DNA of 64,000 nt from Ustilago trichophora (taxonomy: Eukaryota > Basidiomycota > Ustilaginomycetes > Ustilaginales > Ustilaginaceae). Position 1 is the first letter of the stretch; every line of letters begins with the position of its first letter. Location: contig OOIN01000007.1 in assembly GCA_900323505.1 (NCBI GenBank), positions 1,054,001 through 1,118,000 on the forward strand. The letters are read 5' to 3'. Positions 1 through 11,308 of the stretch are shown in pieces. The translations under genes were made by a program, and so were the position numbers. The notes below the pieces were generated by a model. The model was not told the DNA's origin and ran no database searches. It was given only the letters and a program-made list of their open reading frames with translations.

Positions 1-3000
1 CAAGTCCAATCTGGCTAAGACGGCCGAGACCAAGCTCTTGAGCAAGATCGCTGAGGTCCATGCTCAGACCGAGCTGCCTGTTGACCGCTGCCTTCTGCTG
101 CTGCTGCTGCTGCTGCTGTTGAGGTACAGCGGTGGCGCCCATCTGGCGGCACGAAGCGAGGGTGGGTGTTTCACAATCGCTCGAGTCAGCAGCGCCAGAA
201 GCAGACTGAGCTGCACTTGCACCAACGGAAGTGCCTTTCAGCTGGAATGGCGTGTTGAGCTTGGTGAGTCCAAGCGAGCCGAATGGATCAGTCTCTGCGT
301 TGGCCTTGCCAGCGACCACGCCTCGCATCTCTGCCTCGAGCTCAAAGATACTCGTACCAGCGGTGGAAGCGAGTGAAGCGCTGCTGGACATCTTGGTAGG
401 CGAGAAGTCGAACGAGGTCGAGCTGGGCAAGTAGTTCATCTTGCGCTCAGGGCTCTCGGAGGCGTTGCTCGAGGCAGAGCTGAAGGTGCCGCCGCTGACG
501 AGCGAGGAGTTGGACATGCTGCGCGAGAAAGCAAAGGCTCCCGATGAGCTGCTGCGGTTGCTGCTGACTTCCGAAAGCTGACTCGTGACACTGTCGGTGC
601 GGGGCATGCCAACGTAGCTCAGCTCGGCCGCGACAGAGTCAGCGGTGATCTCCATCTCTTCCTTTGACATGGCATCGTCGCTGCCAAACAAGCCAGCGTG
701 GAGTGAGGCAAATACATCCCCGGTCATTTCGGGCGAATAGATGGAGGCAGGCGAATAGACGCTCTCGGGGCTCATGACCATTACAGGCGCGGATTGAACT
801 GGCTTGGTCGGAGCACTTGGAGCAGATGCGGGAGCCGCAGCTGCCACGGCAACCTTGGTTGGTGCGGCGACGATCGCCTTTGTCGTTGAGGTCGCTGTCT
901 CCTGACGAGAAGGCAGAACACGGCCTGCAGGTGCGCCTTGAGCTCGAACAGGCGACGAGGAAGTCGTAGCCGCCTTTGCAAGCTTTGTCGCTTCAGCAGC
1001 AACGCTCTCATAGCGTTGCAGCGCTGCCTCTTGACGACCTTTGTCCTCGTCGTTAGCGGCAAGGTCCGGGGTGGGAGGCATGATGTTGACGACCGGCAGA
1101 GGAGTGCCACTTCGGCCGGTCATCAGTGGGCTTCTCGAAAGCAAGAGCGGGCTGGCAACAGCTACAGCTTTGGCGCGCTGACCTGCAAAGTTGACGCGCC
1201 TAGCCTGATGCGTCTCGCCAGAGTTCTGACGTTGAGGAAATCTGCTGGCGGGCGACTGGGTCTGTACAGTGTTTCGGATGGGAGATTTGTTGGGCGAGGC
1301 GGAAGTGGGTGTTGCAAAGGAGGGAGCCTGCTTGGGCGTTGGAGTGACGGCGGTGGCAGAATCGGCATCAGCAAAGAAGTGAGGCTGAGGGCTGTTGCTG
1401 CGACCAGGAGCGACAGGCGCATGGCGAACAAAGGCGGGGAAGACCGAGTCGGCGTGGCTATTGGAGCTAGGAGGGCTGGTGAGGTCGGGGAGTTTGTGAG
1501 ATGGAATTGGTCGGCCATCGGCGCTGCGACTTCTTCTGCGAGCAGATTTGACCTCCATATCCGACCTGCGGGCACGCATCTCGGGCTCCTCGCGACCGTG
1601 GTTCTGATCGAGAAGGCCATCTACCACTCTTTGGGCCATCGACATTCGCTTTTCGGCCGTGGCAGCGGATCGGGCATTGGTGTTGCCCCTCATCGATGCA
1701 ATGGACTTGCCAACAGTGGGCTTGCCGGAAGGCTGTGATCTTGTATCCTCAGCAAAGCGAAGGGCAGGTTCGTTGCGGAGGGTGATGGTAGACTTGCGGA
1801 GGTCGTTGAGGCGAATGGGGTTGAGACCGGGGCTGGGGACACCACGTCCCGTGCTGGATACGACGCGGCTGACGGGCCTCGTGTTGGAGCCCAGAGAGGG
1901 CATCTGGCTTTCGCGCACCGTGCCACGTTTCGAATCCCATGCGAATTCGGTAGGGATCATGGGAGAAGAGGTGTCAAAGCTGGGCAGAGGCGGAAGAGCA
2001 GGGGCAATGTCAAGTACATCACTCCTCGAGTTGGCCATTGACTGCCTAGGTCTTGAACGTTCTTCTGGCATAGCAAGGGCGATGGACCTATTCTGGGCGG
2101 CGCCGAGAGCGTTGTGAGCTTCGCGAATTTGGCGAAGCGCAGGCATGCTCTTTTTCTTGCTTAGGGGTGAAGTGCGGGAGGGACTGAAATCATGGACGAG
2201 GCGAAGAGGCTGGCGCTCCGGGCTGGTAGGGAGCGACGAGGGTGAGCTGTGAAGGCTGGAGCTGTCCGTGGTTTTGCGTTGGGGCGAGAATTGGAAGCCG
2301 GATTGCTCAAAGATGAGGGTGGTTGGGGGAGCGCTGTGGGGAACACCATCAAAGAGATCTGGGGTCGACCTAGAGGCGAGACTGGAGAGATGAGGCGCTT
2401 TGTCTTTCTTCTTGCGAGCAAAGAACCGGGCGAAAGAAGACGAAGTCGATGCTGAGCTGGGCGTCACGCCGGCCCCGGCGCTACGTTGTGCCTTGGGTTT
2501 GGTGCCGAGAGGCGAAAAGAGGATGTCATCGGTCGGGTAGGATGATGCGACGCTGCTTGTGCCAATGGTAGAGGGAGCAGTGCTCTTGCGCGAATAGAAG
2601 CGCCTTCGAGAGGGTGTTTCAGGGATATCACGATCATCCTCGAAGACCGAGGACGAAGCAGAAGGCTGCCTTGTCATCTCGGTGGTACCAGCTGCACCGG
2701 ATGATGTGTAGGTGTAGTCGTCCATAGATGCTGTGAATGCCTCAAGCTCTGGAGTGGGGCTGGTGGACCACTTGTCAAAGGGGGTTGCATCCTCGCTACG
2801 ACGAGCTGTGCGCTGGGAGGTGTGTTCGAAGGAGGATCGTGAGTTGGGGGTATGACAGTCAGAGTCGTACCAATCATGGCCGGTGTCGATCCCCATGGCA
2901 TGACGGGGGTCAAAAATGGCAAGACTGGCCTTGGAGACAAAGTTGATCTTGCCCCTTTTGGACTTTGGAGGGGTCGGCTTGGTGGAAGATTTGAGAGGCA

Positions 3001-3055
3001 CTGGCGCTGGAGATGGCGAACGCTCGTCGACGTACTGGGACATGTAGACGAGCAT
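1..3055 (-). CDS. Ser/Pro-rich disordered protein, 3' end outside window
   Basis: An open frame of about 1018 codons runs on the minus strand from an ATG at 3055 to the window edge without a stop, so the C-terminus is missing. An in-frame TAG lies 30 bases upstream of the ATG; a second ATG lies four codons downstream. The product is almost entirely low complexity: Ser, Pro, Thr and Ala dominate. It has a basic patch (ARFFARKKKDK) near residue 210, many SP/TP sites that could be kinase targets, and a short polyGln run near residue 980. I see no membrane span, signal peptide or enzymatic domain. Basic and phosphorylatable disorder would suit a cytoskeletal, polarity or signalling scaffold, but that is a guess. 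I do not recognise the family. Confidence 0.7.
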   Translation of the reverse strand, partial: MLVYMSQYVDERSPSPAPVPLKSSTKPTPPKSKRGKINFVSKASLAIFDPRHAMGIDTGHDWYDSDCHTPNSRSSFEHTSQRTARRSEDATPFDKWSTSPTPELEAFTASMDDYTYTSSGAAGTTEMTRQPSASSSVFEDDRDIPETPSRRRFYSRKSTAPSTIGTSSVASSYPTDDILFSPLGTKPKAQRSAGAGVTPSSASTSSSFARFFARKKKDKAPHLSSLASRSTPDLFDGVPHSAPPTTLIFEQSGFQFSPQRKTTDSSSLHSSPSSLPTSPERQPLRLVHDFSPSRTSPLSKKKSMPALRQIREAHNALGAAQNRSIALAMPEERSRPRQSMANSRSDVLDIAPALPPLPSFDTSSPMIPTEFAWDSKRGTVRESQMPSLGSNTRPVSRVVSSTGRGVPSPGLNPIRLNDLRKSTITLRNEPALRFAEDTRSQPSGKPTVGKSIASMRGNTNARSAATAEKRMSMAQRVVDGLLDQNHGREEPEMRARRSDMEVKSARRRSRSADGRPIPSHKLPDLTSPPSSNSHADSVFPAFVRHAPVAPGRSNSPQPHFFADADSATAVTPTPKQAPSFATPTSASPNKSPIRNTVQTQSPASRFPQRQNSGETHQARRVNFAGQRAKAVAVASPLLLSRSPLMTGRSGTPLPVVNIMPPTPDLAANDEDKGRQEAALQRYESVAAEATKLAKAATTSSSPVRAQGAPAGRVLPSRQETATSTTKAIVAAPTKVAVAAAAPASAPSAPTKPVQSAPVMVMSPESVYSPASIYSPEMTGDVFASLHAGLFGSDDAMSKEEMEITADSVAAELSYVGMPRTDSVTSQLSEVSSNRSSSSGAFAFSRSMSNSSLVSGGTFSSASSNASESPERKMNYLPSSTSFDFSPTKMSSSASLASTAGTSIFELEAEMRGVVAGKANAETDPFGSLGLTKLNTPFQLKGTSVGASAAQSASGAADSSDCETPTLASCRQMGATAVPQQQQQQQQQKAAVNRQLGLSMDLSDLAQELGLGRLSQIGL
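95..121. repeat. CTG triplet run coding polyGln
   Basis: Eight CTG triplets and one TTG on the plus strand encode a polyGln stretch in the minus-strand gene. Trinucleotide runs of this kind are prone to length change. Confidence 0.9.
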
Positions 3056-4014
3056 GGTTACAGGGATGATACTGCCAGCCGACTAGACAGGCGGGCTCAA
3101 GTGGGAGGGAGAAGGAGGGCTCTAGACCACAAGATGGTTACAAGTGCTTGCGAGAGTGGCTGACTAGGTATGCCAAAAAGCCGTGCTGGTGCCTAAAGAG
3201 ACGCTTGAGGAAGCTGGATGAAAGATAGTGGATAAAGAGCTGGATAGCGAGATAGATGGTGAAGACGAAGCAAGGCGCTGGGGAAAGGAACGAGAGCAAG
3301 AGTGGAGAGATCAGAAAAAGGAGCGTGGGGGAAATGGTCAAGATGAATGGGGATGAAGGTGGTGAGGAAGGTGAATCCGTGGAGTGATCTTGACAAGAGG
3401 AATGAGAGAGACAAAGAAAACTGGCGTGGGGCAAGGATGGTCGGTTGGGAGAAGGGCCTGACGGGGAGCGGCAAAGGGAGCAGAGCTGGGAAGCAGAGGA
3501 TGCAGAAAGTGTGCAGGCAGCAGAGATCGTACTTCTGCAGGATGCGGCACAAGAAGCAGATGCGGATGGTCTGATCATTGGCAAGATGAGGAAGCAAATA
3601 TCTGAGATAGAGAGCGCGGTGCAAATGAGACACCGGATGCCAATGAGCAACCGATCCTATGCTCACGCTGGCGGTCGACAAAGAGGCGTCGTGATGTTGA
3701 GTAGCAGCGCGTCGTACCATTCAAGACGGCATGGTGGCTGGCAGGGCATAGACAGTCTGCGGCCATCCTCATGCTCTCTGTGGGTCACGATCGAGTGGCA
3801 AACCCTTTTTTCTTGTTGCCAGTCTTGACAGGATCAAGCGAGGTTCGCACGAGGCAGTCGCGTCCATACTTCAGTAGGCAGGCAGGCCTAATAGGCGAGG
3901 CACTTGACAGGACGAGATAGAGCGAATCGGCGGCGTATGGTGCATTGGGTTCACATAATAATGGGCGTCGCCGAAGAAGAGTTCAGAAAGTGACTTGAGG
4001 CGAAAGCGGCATGA

Positions 4015-4040
4015 TGAGTGAGTGAGTGAGTGAGTGAGTG
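4015..4040. repeat. TGAG tetranucleotide microsatellite
   Basis: About six tandem copies of a TGAG unit in the intergenic region. Confidence 0.85.
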
Positions 4041-4802
4041 TGGGCTAGTATGGCATTCCAAGGTTGGCGCGATGCGAGAAAGGCAAAGCACAATGACGGT
4101 CACCGCTATGTGTCGGAAGCAAAGTAGCAGTGACTCTTGCGGCTTCTTTTGGAGCATGTCGGTGTTGTACCCACGTCGGTGAAACCCTAGCTGCCGTGAG
4201 TCCGGGCATGGAAGGGCTTGGCGTGGTTCGTTGATCAAATGACCTCTTTCTCACCTCGACTCGCTAGCAATGCTCACTTGGCTCTTCGCATTCCCGCCCA
4301 AGTATCTCCCAAGCATACCCATCTTACATACCCAGCATACCGTACTCTAACGTTGGCTATCAAATGTCGAACAATTCAAATCGACATTCAGTCACACTCG
4401 ATGAAAGGGCTACATTGACAAGAAACGTCTCGTTTGATGAGTAGGCATCAGGGCAGAAGTCATTTGGTAGCTGAGACCGATCTGGATTCCCTCACTCGGA
4501 CATGTGAGAAGAATTTGCTGCAGGCCCAACTCAACGTGCATGAAGGCATACGACCAGTGTCGAAAAGCAGCGACGTTTGACAGCCAATCAGCCCAAATTC
4601 CGAAAGGGATCAAGAAACGGAATTTCATATAGAGAAATGGCTGCACTCTGCACTTTAGGACGCGACGCGTTCCAGCGGCGGCTAAGCTGAGAGAGTGTTG
4701 GACTCTGCTCTCAGGGTCCAATTTTCAGCCTGCCAGCTAGCCCAACCTGAAGCGAGCCTGGCATGCATCGCTCACATGAGCCGCTTGCAATTGATACAGT
4801 AC

Positions 4803-4818
4803 TGTACTGTACAGTACA
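4803..4818. repeat. 16-base perfect palindrome TGTACTGTACAGTACA
   Basis: The stretch equals its own reverse complement. Shorter relatives with TGTACAGTAC or ACTGTACAGT recur in several other intergenic intervals (see findings). It could be a dimeric transcription-factor site; nothing in the sequence proves that. Confidence 0.7.
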
Positions 4819-6363
4819 CTGTAGTCAGCCAAGTCTCTTGCAATCTTGCTACTTGCCAGCAAAGAACAAGTCGAGAGATGGCGACCATATGCGAGACACC
4901 GTAATGATGGTTCATCCATGTTGCACAGGAAGCAGAATCGTTGATTTTCATTTTCCATGCAAGGGGAACAGGGCGCGAAAGGGGCATTTCTGAGATCTCA
5001 CAGCTGTCTGTCCGTCGTCTGTAGCGTCGCAGCCGCAGCCGCAGTCGCCATCCTAGCCGCTCGCTTCGGAACGTATTGAGTGGCACTTGAAATCAGAAGA
5101 TACACCAGCCAGGTGAGCTCTGTGTTTGCAAGCTAGAGGCGACGCCTCGCTTTGAAAGCCAAGCTATGTGAGCGGGAATGTCAGACAAGCCGCTAGGATC
5201 ATGTCGTTAGGCGATCCACTTGATGTTTGTTCGGCTACCATCTTGTGATCAGCAAGGGGGTCCTGACACTCAGGCACGGTTGGGAGGTCAATATTGGTTG
5301 TTGTGTCGTCCTCGTCGAGCTACTGCGACATTGAGGCGGTGATGCTGTGACCACGACTGTGTGGTGCTTCCTTACAATTGAAAATAAATAAATGTTCCAG
5401 CTGCCAGGGGTCGTTCCTGGTCAATGCTCGCCAATCGGACTACAAACACACAAGATGATCCGCAACCCGCCCTCGCCTCCGTCTCATAGCACTCGCTTCC
5501 ACCTGCTCTGACGATTGAGACAAGCTGTGAGACGGGCACTACACGTGCATTCACATCTTTCCACGCAGAACAGGCTTATTTGTCGGGACCCACTTGGAAT
5601 GTCGGTGGATCGCATACAGCTTCCATCGGCTTGTCAATTTAACTGTCATCGGGCTACATCACGATCAACGAGAAGCTTGTATGCAGCTCGCTGATCCGGC
5701 TGCCAATCAATATAAAGCTTGTAAATCCCTTGTAGCCACAGTGCATCGGGCTGCTTTTTCCGGACAAGCGGTCCTTCACAGAGATGCATCAGACAAATCG
5801 GCCGCAGTCCTTCCTTTCTTCACAGCACCCTCCTACGCGAGTCGATGGCAGACCGATTGTGCTGCATCGCCGCAAGTTAGAGGAACCAGGCGACCAGCAG
5901 CCTATCTGTAGACTGGTCGTGCTGTAGGAAGGATCGCGGAGCGTGCTGTACTGCTTTGCCGAATCCCGCGTTTCTGTGACTCTCGATGTGGAGAAATCAA
6001 AAAGCAAATACAGTCACACTGTACGCGACCGTGCGTCGGAATTGGTTGGAATCCCTCGCCAAGGCCGGAACTACTCTCGTGGAAAGCGATCCGAAGCTGG
6101 ACCATTTCATCTTTGTCGGTGGTCGTTGATCCCAACGCTCTCTCCATCAACATCATTATCGCCACCGTCCCGCAAGACCAGACCAGAGTACGACGACAGC
6201 GATCTCTCCCTGGTCATTGGTTATCCGCAACCGCCGACACTCTCCTCGGGTCCATCGTGCTTGATTCCTTCGCTTAGTCTTCCCGCTCGATTCAGGGTCC
6301 ACGTCATACCAGCACGGAACGATCAAACAAGAGTCACTTTCCACTCTACCCATTTTCCACACG

Positions 6364-9300
6364 ATGCCATCAGACGTGCAATCGTCGCATAAGCGATCTG
6401 CGCCGCTGGTCGTGCTGTCTGGTGGTCTCATCTCCCATGTTCACACTGTCATGGGCTTCGTCGCCTTCTTTGGCGCTCTCATCACTGCACTGTCGCTACA
6501 CTATCAAAAAGTCGTCAAGAACCATGTCGCCCAATACCCAGACGAATGGTGGCCATCTGTATCCGCAACCATCGGCGATTGGTATCCGGAACGCAACATC
6601 TTCCAGGTTGGCATTGCTCTCATGGCAGGTCCTCGCTTCATCCTCGTCTTTCTTTCGGCTCTGCTCGTCTCGCTCTCCACCCCTTCGAGATCCGCCAAAG
6701 CGTCAATATTGCTCTTTGTCGGTATCCTGAGAACGCTCGCCTGTGGAGGCTGGGTCTACGTCACCAGCACTGATGATCATCGCTTCCACGACATTGCCAT
6801 GTTTGTCTACCTCGCACTCACACCGCCTTGGATGTTCATCACCAGTGGCAGCCTCGCTCAACCATCCTCTGGCAATCGTTCGGCAGCCTCCGACGACAAG
6901 CTCGCATCAAAATCAAGACGAATGCGAAGGATAGCCTGCTTCTCTTTCTTCGCATGCACACCTTTTATGGGCTTCTTCTTCTATCGTCACAACGCCCTCC
7001 GCATCCCAGGCGCCTACTCCTACTACGCCTACTTTGAATGGGGTCTCATCGTCTTTGTGAGTCGTTTCGCTGTTTCAGTTTTGGCTAGCAAGTCGTTGCT
7101 GCAGGTTGCTTACGTATGTTTCCTTCTTTTTGATCCTACTCTGTTCTCGATCTTTACTTGATTGGCATGGTGATCATCACAGGACCTCCTCTTTGACGCA
7201 GCAAGCGTGTACGACCTTTCTCGCTTCGAGATTCACGTGGTGGAAGCGCCGCCCGCAGCTATGTCATCCAATTCCAGTGATCAGAGTGCAGCGTACGGTC
7301 CGCAGGGTCGTCGCCTCATCGACGGCGCCTGGATCCGAGGAGGCAGGACCCAAGCCATCACAGCAGGCGCTTGGTCGGCCTCGCAAGGTGACATTGACAC
7401 AGAAGGGTACGATCTTCTGCCACGGACGTGATACCGGCGTTGAGCATTGTACTGTTCTTTTATCTCGAACAATTGCTGACATACGCCATCATCGCTTGTC
7501 ACACTCTGCTTCCCATCTTCGAATGCATTTCATCTTTCTCACCATCTTTGATGTGTCACGGCATTCGTGTCACAGTCAGCCAGTCACATCAGACAAGGAA
7601 ATTGCCGACAACGATGAGTATGCCGTTGCCGCTCTCAATACCAGTCAATACGCCTCGACCAACCCGACCAGCCCAAGAGCCATCATCTCGCTTGTTTCGG
7701 ACAGCTATCTTGGTACGTCCACTCGCAGAACGCATGCCGCGCCTGACATCTTTTCTTGCAACCGTAATCTTTCTAACGCTCTTCCACTTTTCACATTAAC
7801 GCGTTGCTTTTGCCTTTTGTAGCTTTCTGCTTCTGGACCGCTCTAACTGCGTTACACCCTATGATCTTTTACTGTGAGTACACATACCATAGACTACGCA
7901 GTTCAGACTTTTCGGCTTGGATTGCCATGCATTTCTAGTCTGACAAGACTGAACGAAATGACTTACAACACCACGTCTCTGCCCGCTACAGTCAGTGTTT
8001 ACAACCTTGCCATCGGGGGCCACGAAGTGCTGCTCGTTTCTCAGGTCATCGGTCTCGGCCTTACCCTCACCATTCCGTCCCTCCGTTCCTCCGTCCGCCG
8101 CAAAACTGCAAACGGCACTTACATCGTAGGGCCGGTATCGTCACAAGCAAAAGCGCTTGGTTGGCTCTTATCGTTGGTTGGTCAGGCGAGCTGGTACATT
8201 GCTGATCCGCTTGTGAGGTTGATTTCTGTTGCATTCTCCAACGCACTGCTCGCCGTCTTGCTCGCCCTGGAGTGGGGAGCCGCATGGGAAGCGGATCAGC
8301 TGCCTGTCAAGCTGGGCATCTGGCTTGTTGGTTTGCTAGCGTCCAATCTCGCAAAATATGCCAATCACAGCAACAATCCTGCTTGGCCCTTCATGGATTC
8401 AACCAATGGCGGTCACAACGTTCTGCTCCTCTCGCTGGCTTTAGTCGCAGTTACCGAGATTGCCCTTCGCCCCAGATACGATGGCCTGCCCATCGTACAG
8501 CGACGTCGAGCAGCCGGTGCAGCTAGTGCTGCTGCTGATTCGCAAGGTAGTTTTTGGGCAGCGGCGCTCGGTGTGGGTGCCCTCTTGTATTCTGTCCACA
8601 CTTTCCTGACAGACACCGGCACGATGATCGCCTGGGGCTGGACTGGCTACCCCATCAAAGGTCCCATGGCTATCCCGCACGGTTGCATCATTCTCATCAC
8701 CATGTCCTTTTCGTCTCTCGCCGCGACACGCTGGTCAACGTTTGGCTACCGTCTCAGCCTCTTCCTCGCACAGTGCGGCTCAGCGGCGTTACTCTACTTC
8801 ACCGCTGACTGGAGCAGCTTCATCGGCGCCATCGGGATGGCGCTCAGCTTGCCGCCTCTCGCTTTTCCGATTGTCTCGGCTGCGATGCGCCACGATCCTA
8901 TCAAGGTGATGCTATGCGGATGGCTCGTCGCCAATTTACTCACCTTCTTGGGTGTGCTGACCGTAGCTTACGCGTTCGTGCCTGGCGGCAAGATCATGAG
9001 GGAAAGGGTAGGTTTCATGCTGGTTATCCAATTGGCTCTGCTCGGATTGGGTCTCGTCAATGCTCGTATTGTTGACCTCAAGCGTCTCAAATCCAAGCAA
9101 GGAGAACACGCATCTGCATCAAAGACTGCGACTGACAGCAAGACGGCAAAGACAAGTGCATCCAGCAAAGCATTTCGCTCAGGATCGACGTACTACATCT
9201 GCCTCTTGATGGCTTTGATCGGCCTCATTGGCAATGTGGTACCGTTATATCGCATTGTCCCTGCAACATCCATCACTCCTCACCATCCTGAGGACCGCTT

Positions 9301-10337
9301 GGTGACGGCAGGAATGTGGACTGTGCACTTTGCGCTCGACCAGCACATGCGCGACAGCTCCCGCCGAATGGCGTCCATCATGAAGACGCTCGACATGGAT
9401 CTTTTTGGCCTTGTCGAATCTGATCTCCACCGTCCCGTCTTTGGCAACCGCGACCTCACTCAGTACCTTGCTGAAGAACTCAAGATGTACACCGACATTG
9501 GCCCTGCACCGAGCAAGAACACATGGGGTGCTGCGCTCTTCTCCAAGTTCCCCATCATCAACTCGACCCACCATCTACTCCCCTCGCCTGGCGGAGAGCT
9601 CGCTCCTGCCATCCACGCGGTCATTGACCTGTACGGTACCCCGACGCATGTGGTTGTCTCGCACAACGGACAGGAAGAAGATCCGCTCGACCGCGAATTG
9701 CAGACTACCGAAATCGCACGCATTTTCCGCGAAGTGTACCCGCACCCTGCCATTTTCCTCGGATACGTAGTAACAAAGCCTCACGCCGATCGACCAGCGC
9801 CCTACAAGATCCTGTTTGAGGATGGCAAGATTCAGGATGTAGAACCGACAGACTCCGGAAGATGGTGCGAGTATCTGGGCTTCCGAGGTCTCGAGAGGGT
9901 TTCGTACGTCAGAGTGTCGAGGTATACGGTTACAGATACCGAGTTGCAGACGATGAAATTGGTCGTTCCCAAAGAGCCGATCAATCCGGATACGAATGAG
10001 CTCACTCGATTCGTGATGTGAGTTGCACCGCTCCCTTCCCACATTGCCTTTTTGTCTTCCGTTGCCGTTCCAGACAGCTGACATCTCCTTTTACCTTCTG
10101 CAGTGCCGAGACATATCCCGAATCAATGCGATATCCAACTTCGCTCATCGATCTCGAGTCTATGGTCTACGACAAGTAGGTGTGCTATGCATCGACCCAT
10201 CACCAGACTCGTGTTACAGTTCAGGTTGCTGACATTTGCCTCTTTTTGTTGATTCTAATACCGTCCGTCCAAACAGACATCTCTACTCACCCTATCCTTG
10301 GCCCATTTACTACGCTCGCGAGGTGCCAGACTTTTAA
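6364..10337 (+). CDS. CWH43: Cwh43-like GPI-anchor lipid remodelling protein
   Basis: My exon model is 6364-7056, 7183-7406, 7576-7712, 7823-7873, 7992-10017, 10104-10175 and 10277-10337. It is in frame throughout and gives 1087 residues; yeast Cwh43 is about 950. Introns start GTGAGT, GTACGA, GTACGT, GTGAGT, GTGAGT and GTAGGT, and all end in AG. Residues 1 to about 330 form the Frag1/DRAM/Sfk1-type multi-span half, including the family signature FEWGLIVF joined to DLLFDA across intron 1. Further membrane spans fill roughly residues 370-770. From about residue 800 to the end lies the lumenal half with an endonuclease/exonuclease/phosphatase-like fold (LDMDLFGLVESD, VVVSHNGQEEDP). In yeast, Cwh43 places ceramide into GPI anchors in the ER and affects cell-wall integrity. 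The family assignment is firm; the short exon at 7823-7873 and the first intron are the least certain parts. Confidence 0.88.
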
Positions 10338-11308
10338 ACCTCCTCGGCTCTCGCCTTTCTCTGCCTGACCAATCTAAGGTAACTACACGGCGTATGCAAA
10401 GATCCTTGTGTATGTCAGTGTGTGGAGTGTGATTTTTATAGAGATGGGATGGTGTGAGTGGAGGATGCCGAGATGATTGACACATCCGACGCAAGGGCGT
10501 AATTCTAATTTCATGGCCAAGAGCTGGCCTTTTTGTGGACAGCTCGGTCAGAACTCAGCACAGCGAGAAAAAGCAAAGCAGCTGGACGGGAAAGTATCGA
10601 TCCGTGTCGTCACGGAGCGAGGCCGAACAGAGGCGGGCCGATCTAAATTACTGCTCAGCTTTTGCCCTTCTTCTCCGTCCCTCTTTCGTTTTGCACTTCT
10701 TTCCGTCATCGACCTGGCCACGCATCAACAAACTCAAGCTACAAACCGATTCGAAGTGTCTTTTGGTTACATTGCCGGTCATGACAAGGAGTTTGAAGAA
10801 GATGGTCATGTTGGTGGAAGAGCTGAAGTGTATTTCGCTGGATGATGGAAAAGGGAAGCAGGAGACACAGGTCGAATTTATGGGCGATCACGTTCCCGTC
10901 ATCACAAGTCGACACCAACTCTCTCGAAATGCGTTATCCGATTGTTCCCCTGACAGAGATTTCCTACTTTGATGACTTCTGCTTGATCGTACACTCACAC
11001 CAGCTCTGGCTCTTGACATGGCTGAACGCTGACTGCGTCTGGACACCGACATCCTCACTGCTTTGCAGTAGAAGCTGGTGTTGGTGATTTGAGCCCTTCT
11101 CGAGCTGTGAGTGGTGACTTCGAGAGAAGAGAAGTGGAGTATTACGTAAGCCAAATTTGAGTCAAAGTGGAATTTTTCCCAAGAAAATGCACCAACTAGC
11201 AAAGCGCTCACACGTCAAAGAAGGGTCCTCCTCGTTCAACATTCTTCTTCTCACACCCATTAACACCATCGTTCTGGCTTGCTCAAACAAGCATCTACAA
11301 ATCCAACA
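10338..11308. other. Intergenic: CWH43 3' region and NOP9 promoter
   Basis: Short overlapping frames only, none with a credible start or conserved motif. The region should contain the terminator of the upstream gene and the promoter of NOP9. Confidence 0.6.

Larger units (their letters stand above)
3056..6363. other. Gene-free interval of 3.3 kb
   Basis: No convincing gene is visible. Positions about 3140-3720 are strongly pyrimidine-rich on the minus strand and carry overlapping open frames of 170 and 175 codons; this looks like the 5' leader of the minus-strand gene ending at 3055, although an upstream coding exon cannot be excluded. A TGAG tetranucleotide run lies near 4015-4040 and a 16-base palindrome at 4803-4818. 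The last few hundred bases should hold the promoter and leader of the CWH43 homologue. Confidence 0.6.

Noticed and set aside
3138..3720. Two minus-strand frames of 170 and 175 codons
   Set aside because: They overlap in different frames and read Ser/Leu/Pro/Phe-rich from a pyrimidine-rich leader; no start context or motif. An upstream exon remains possible but unsupported.
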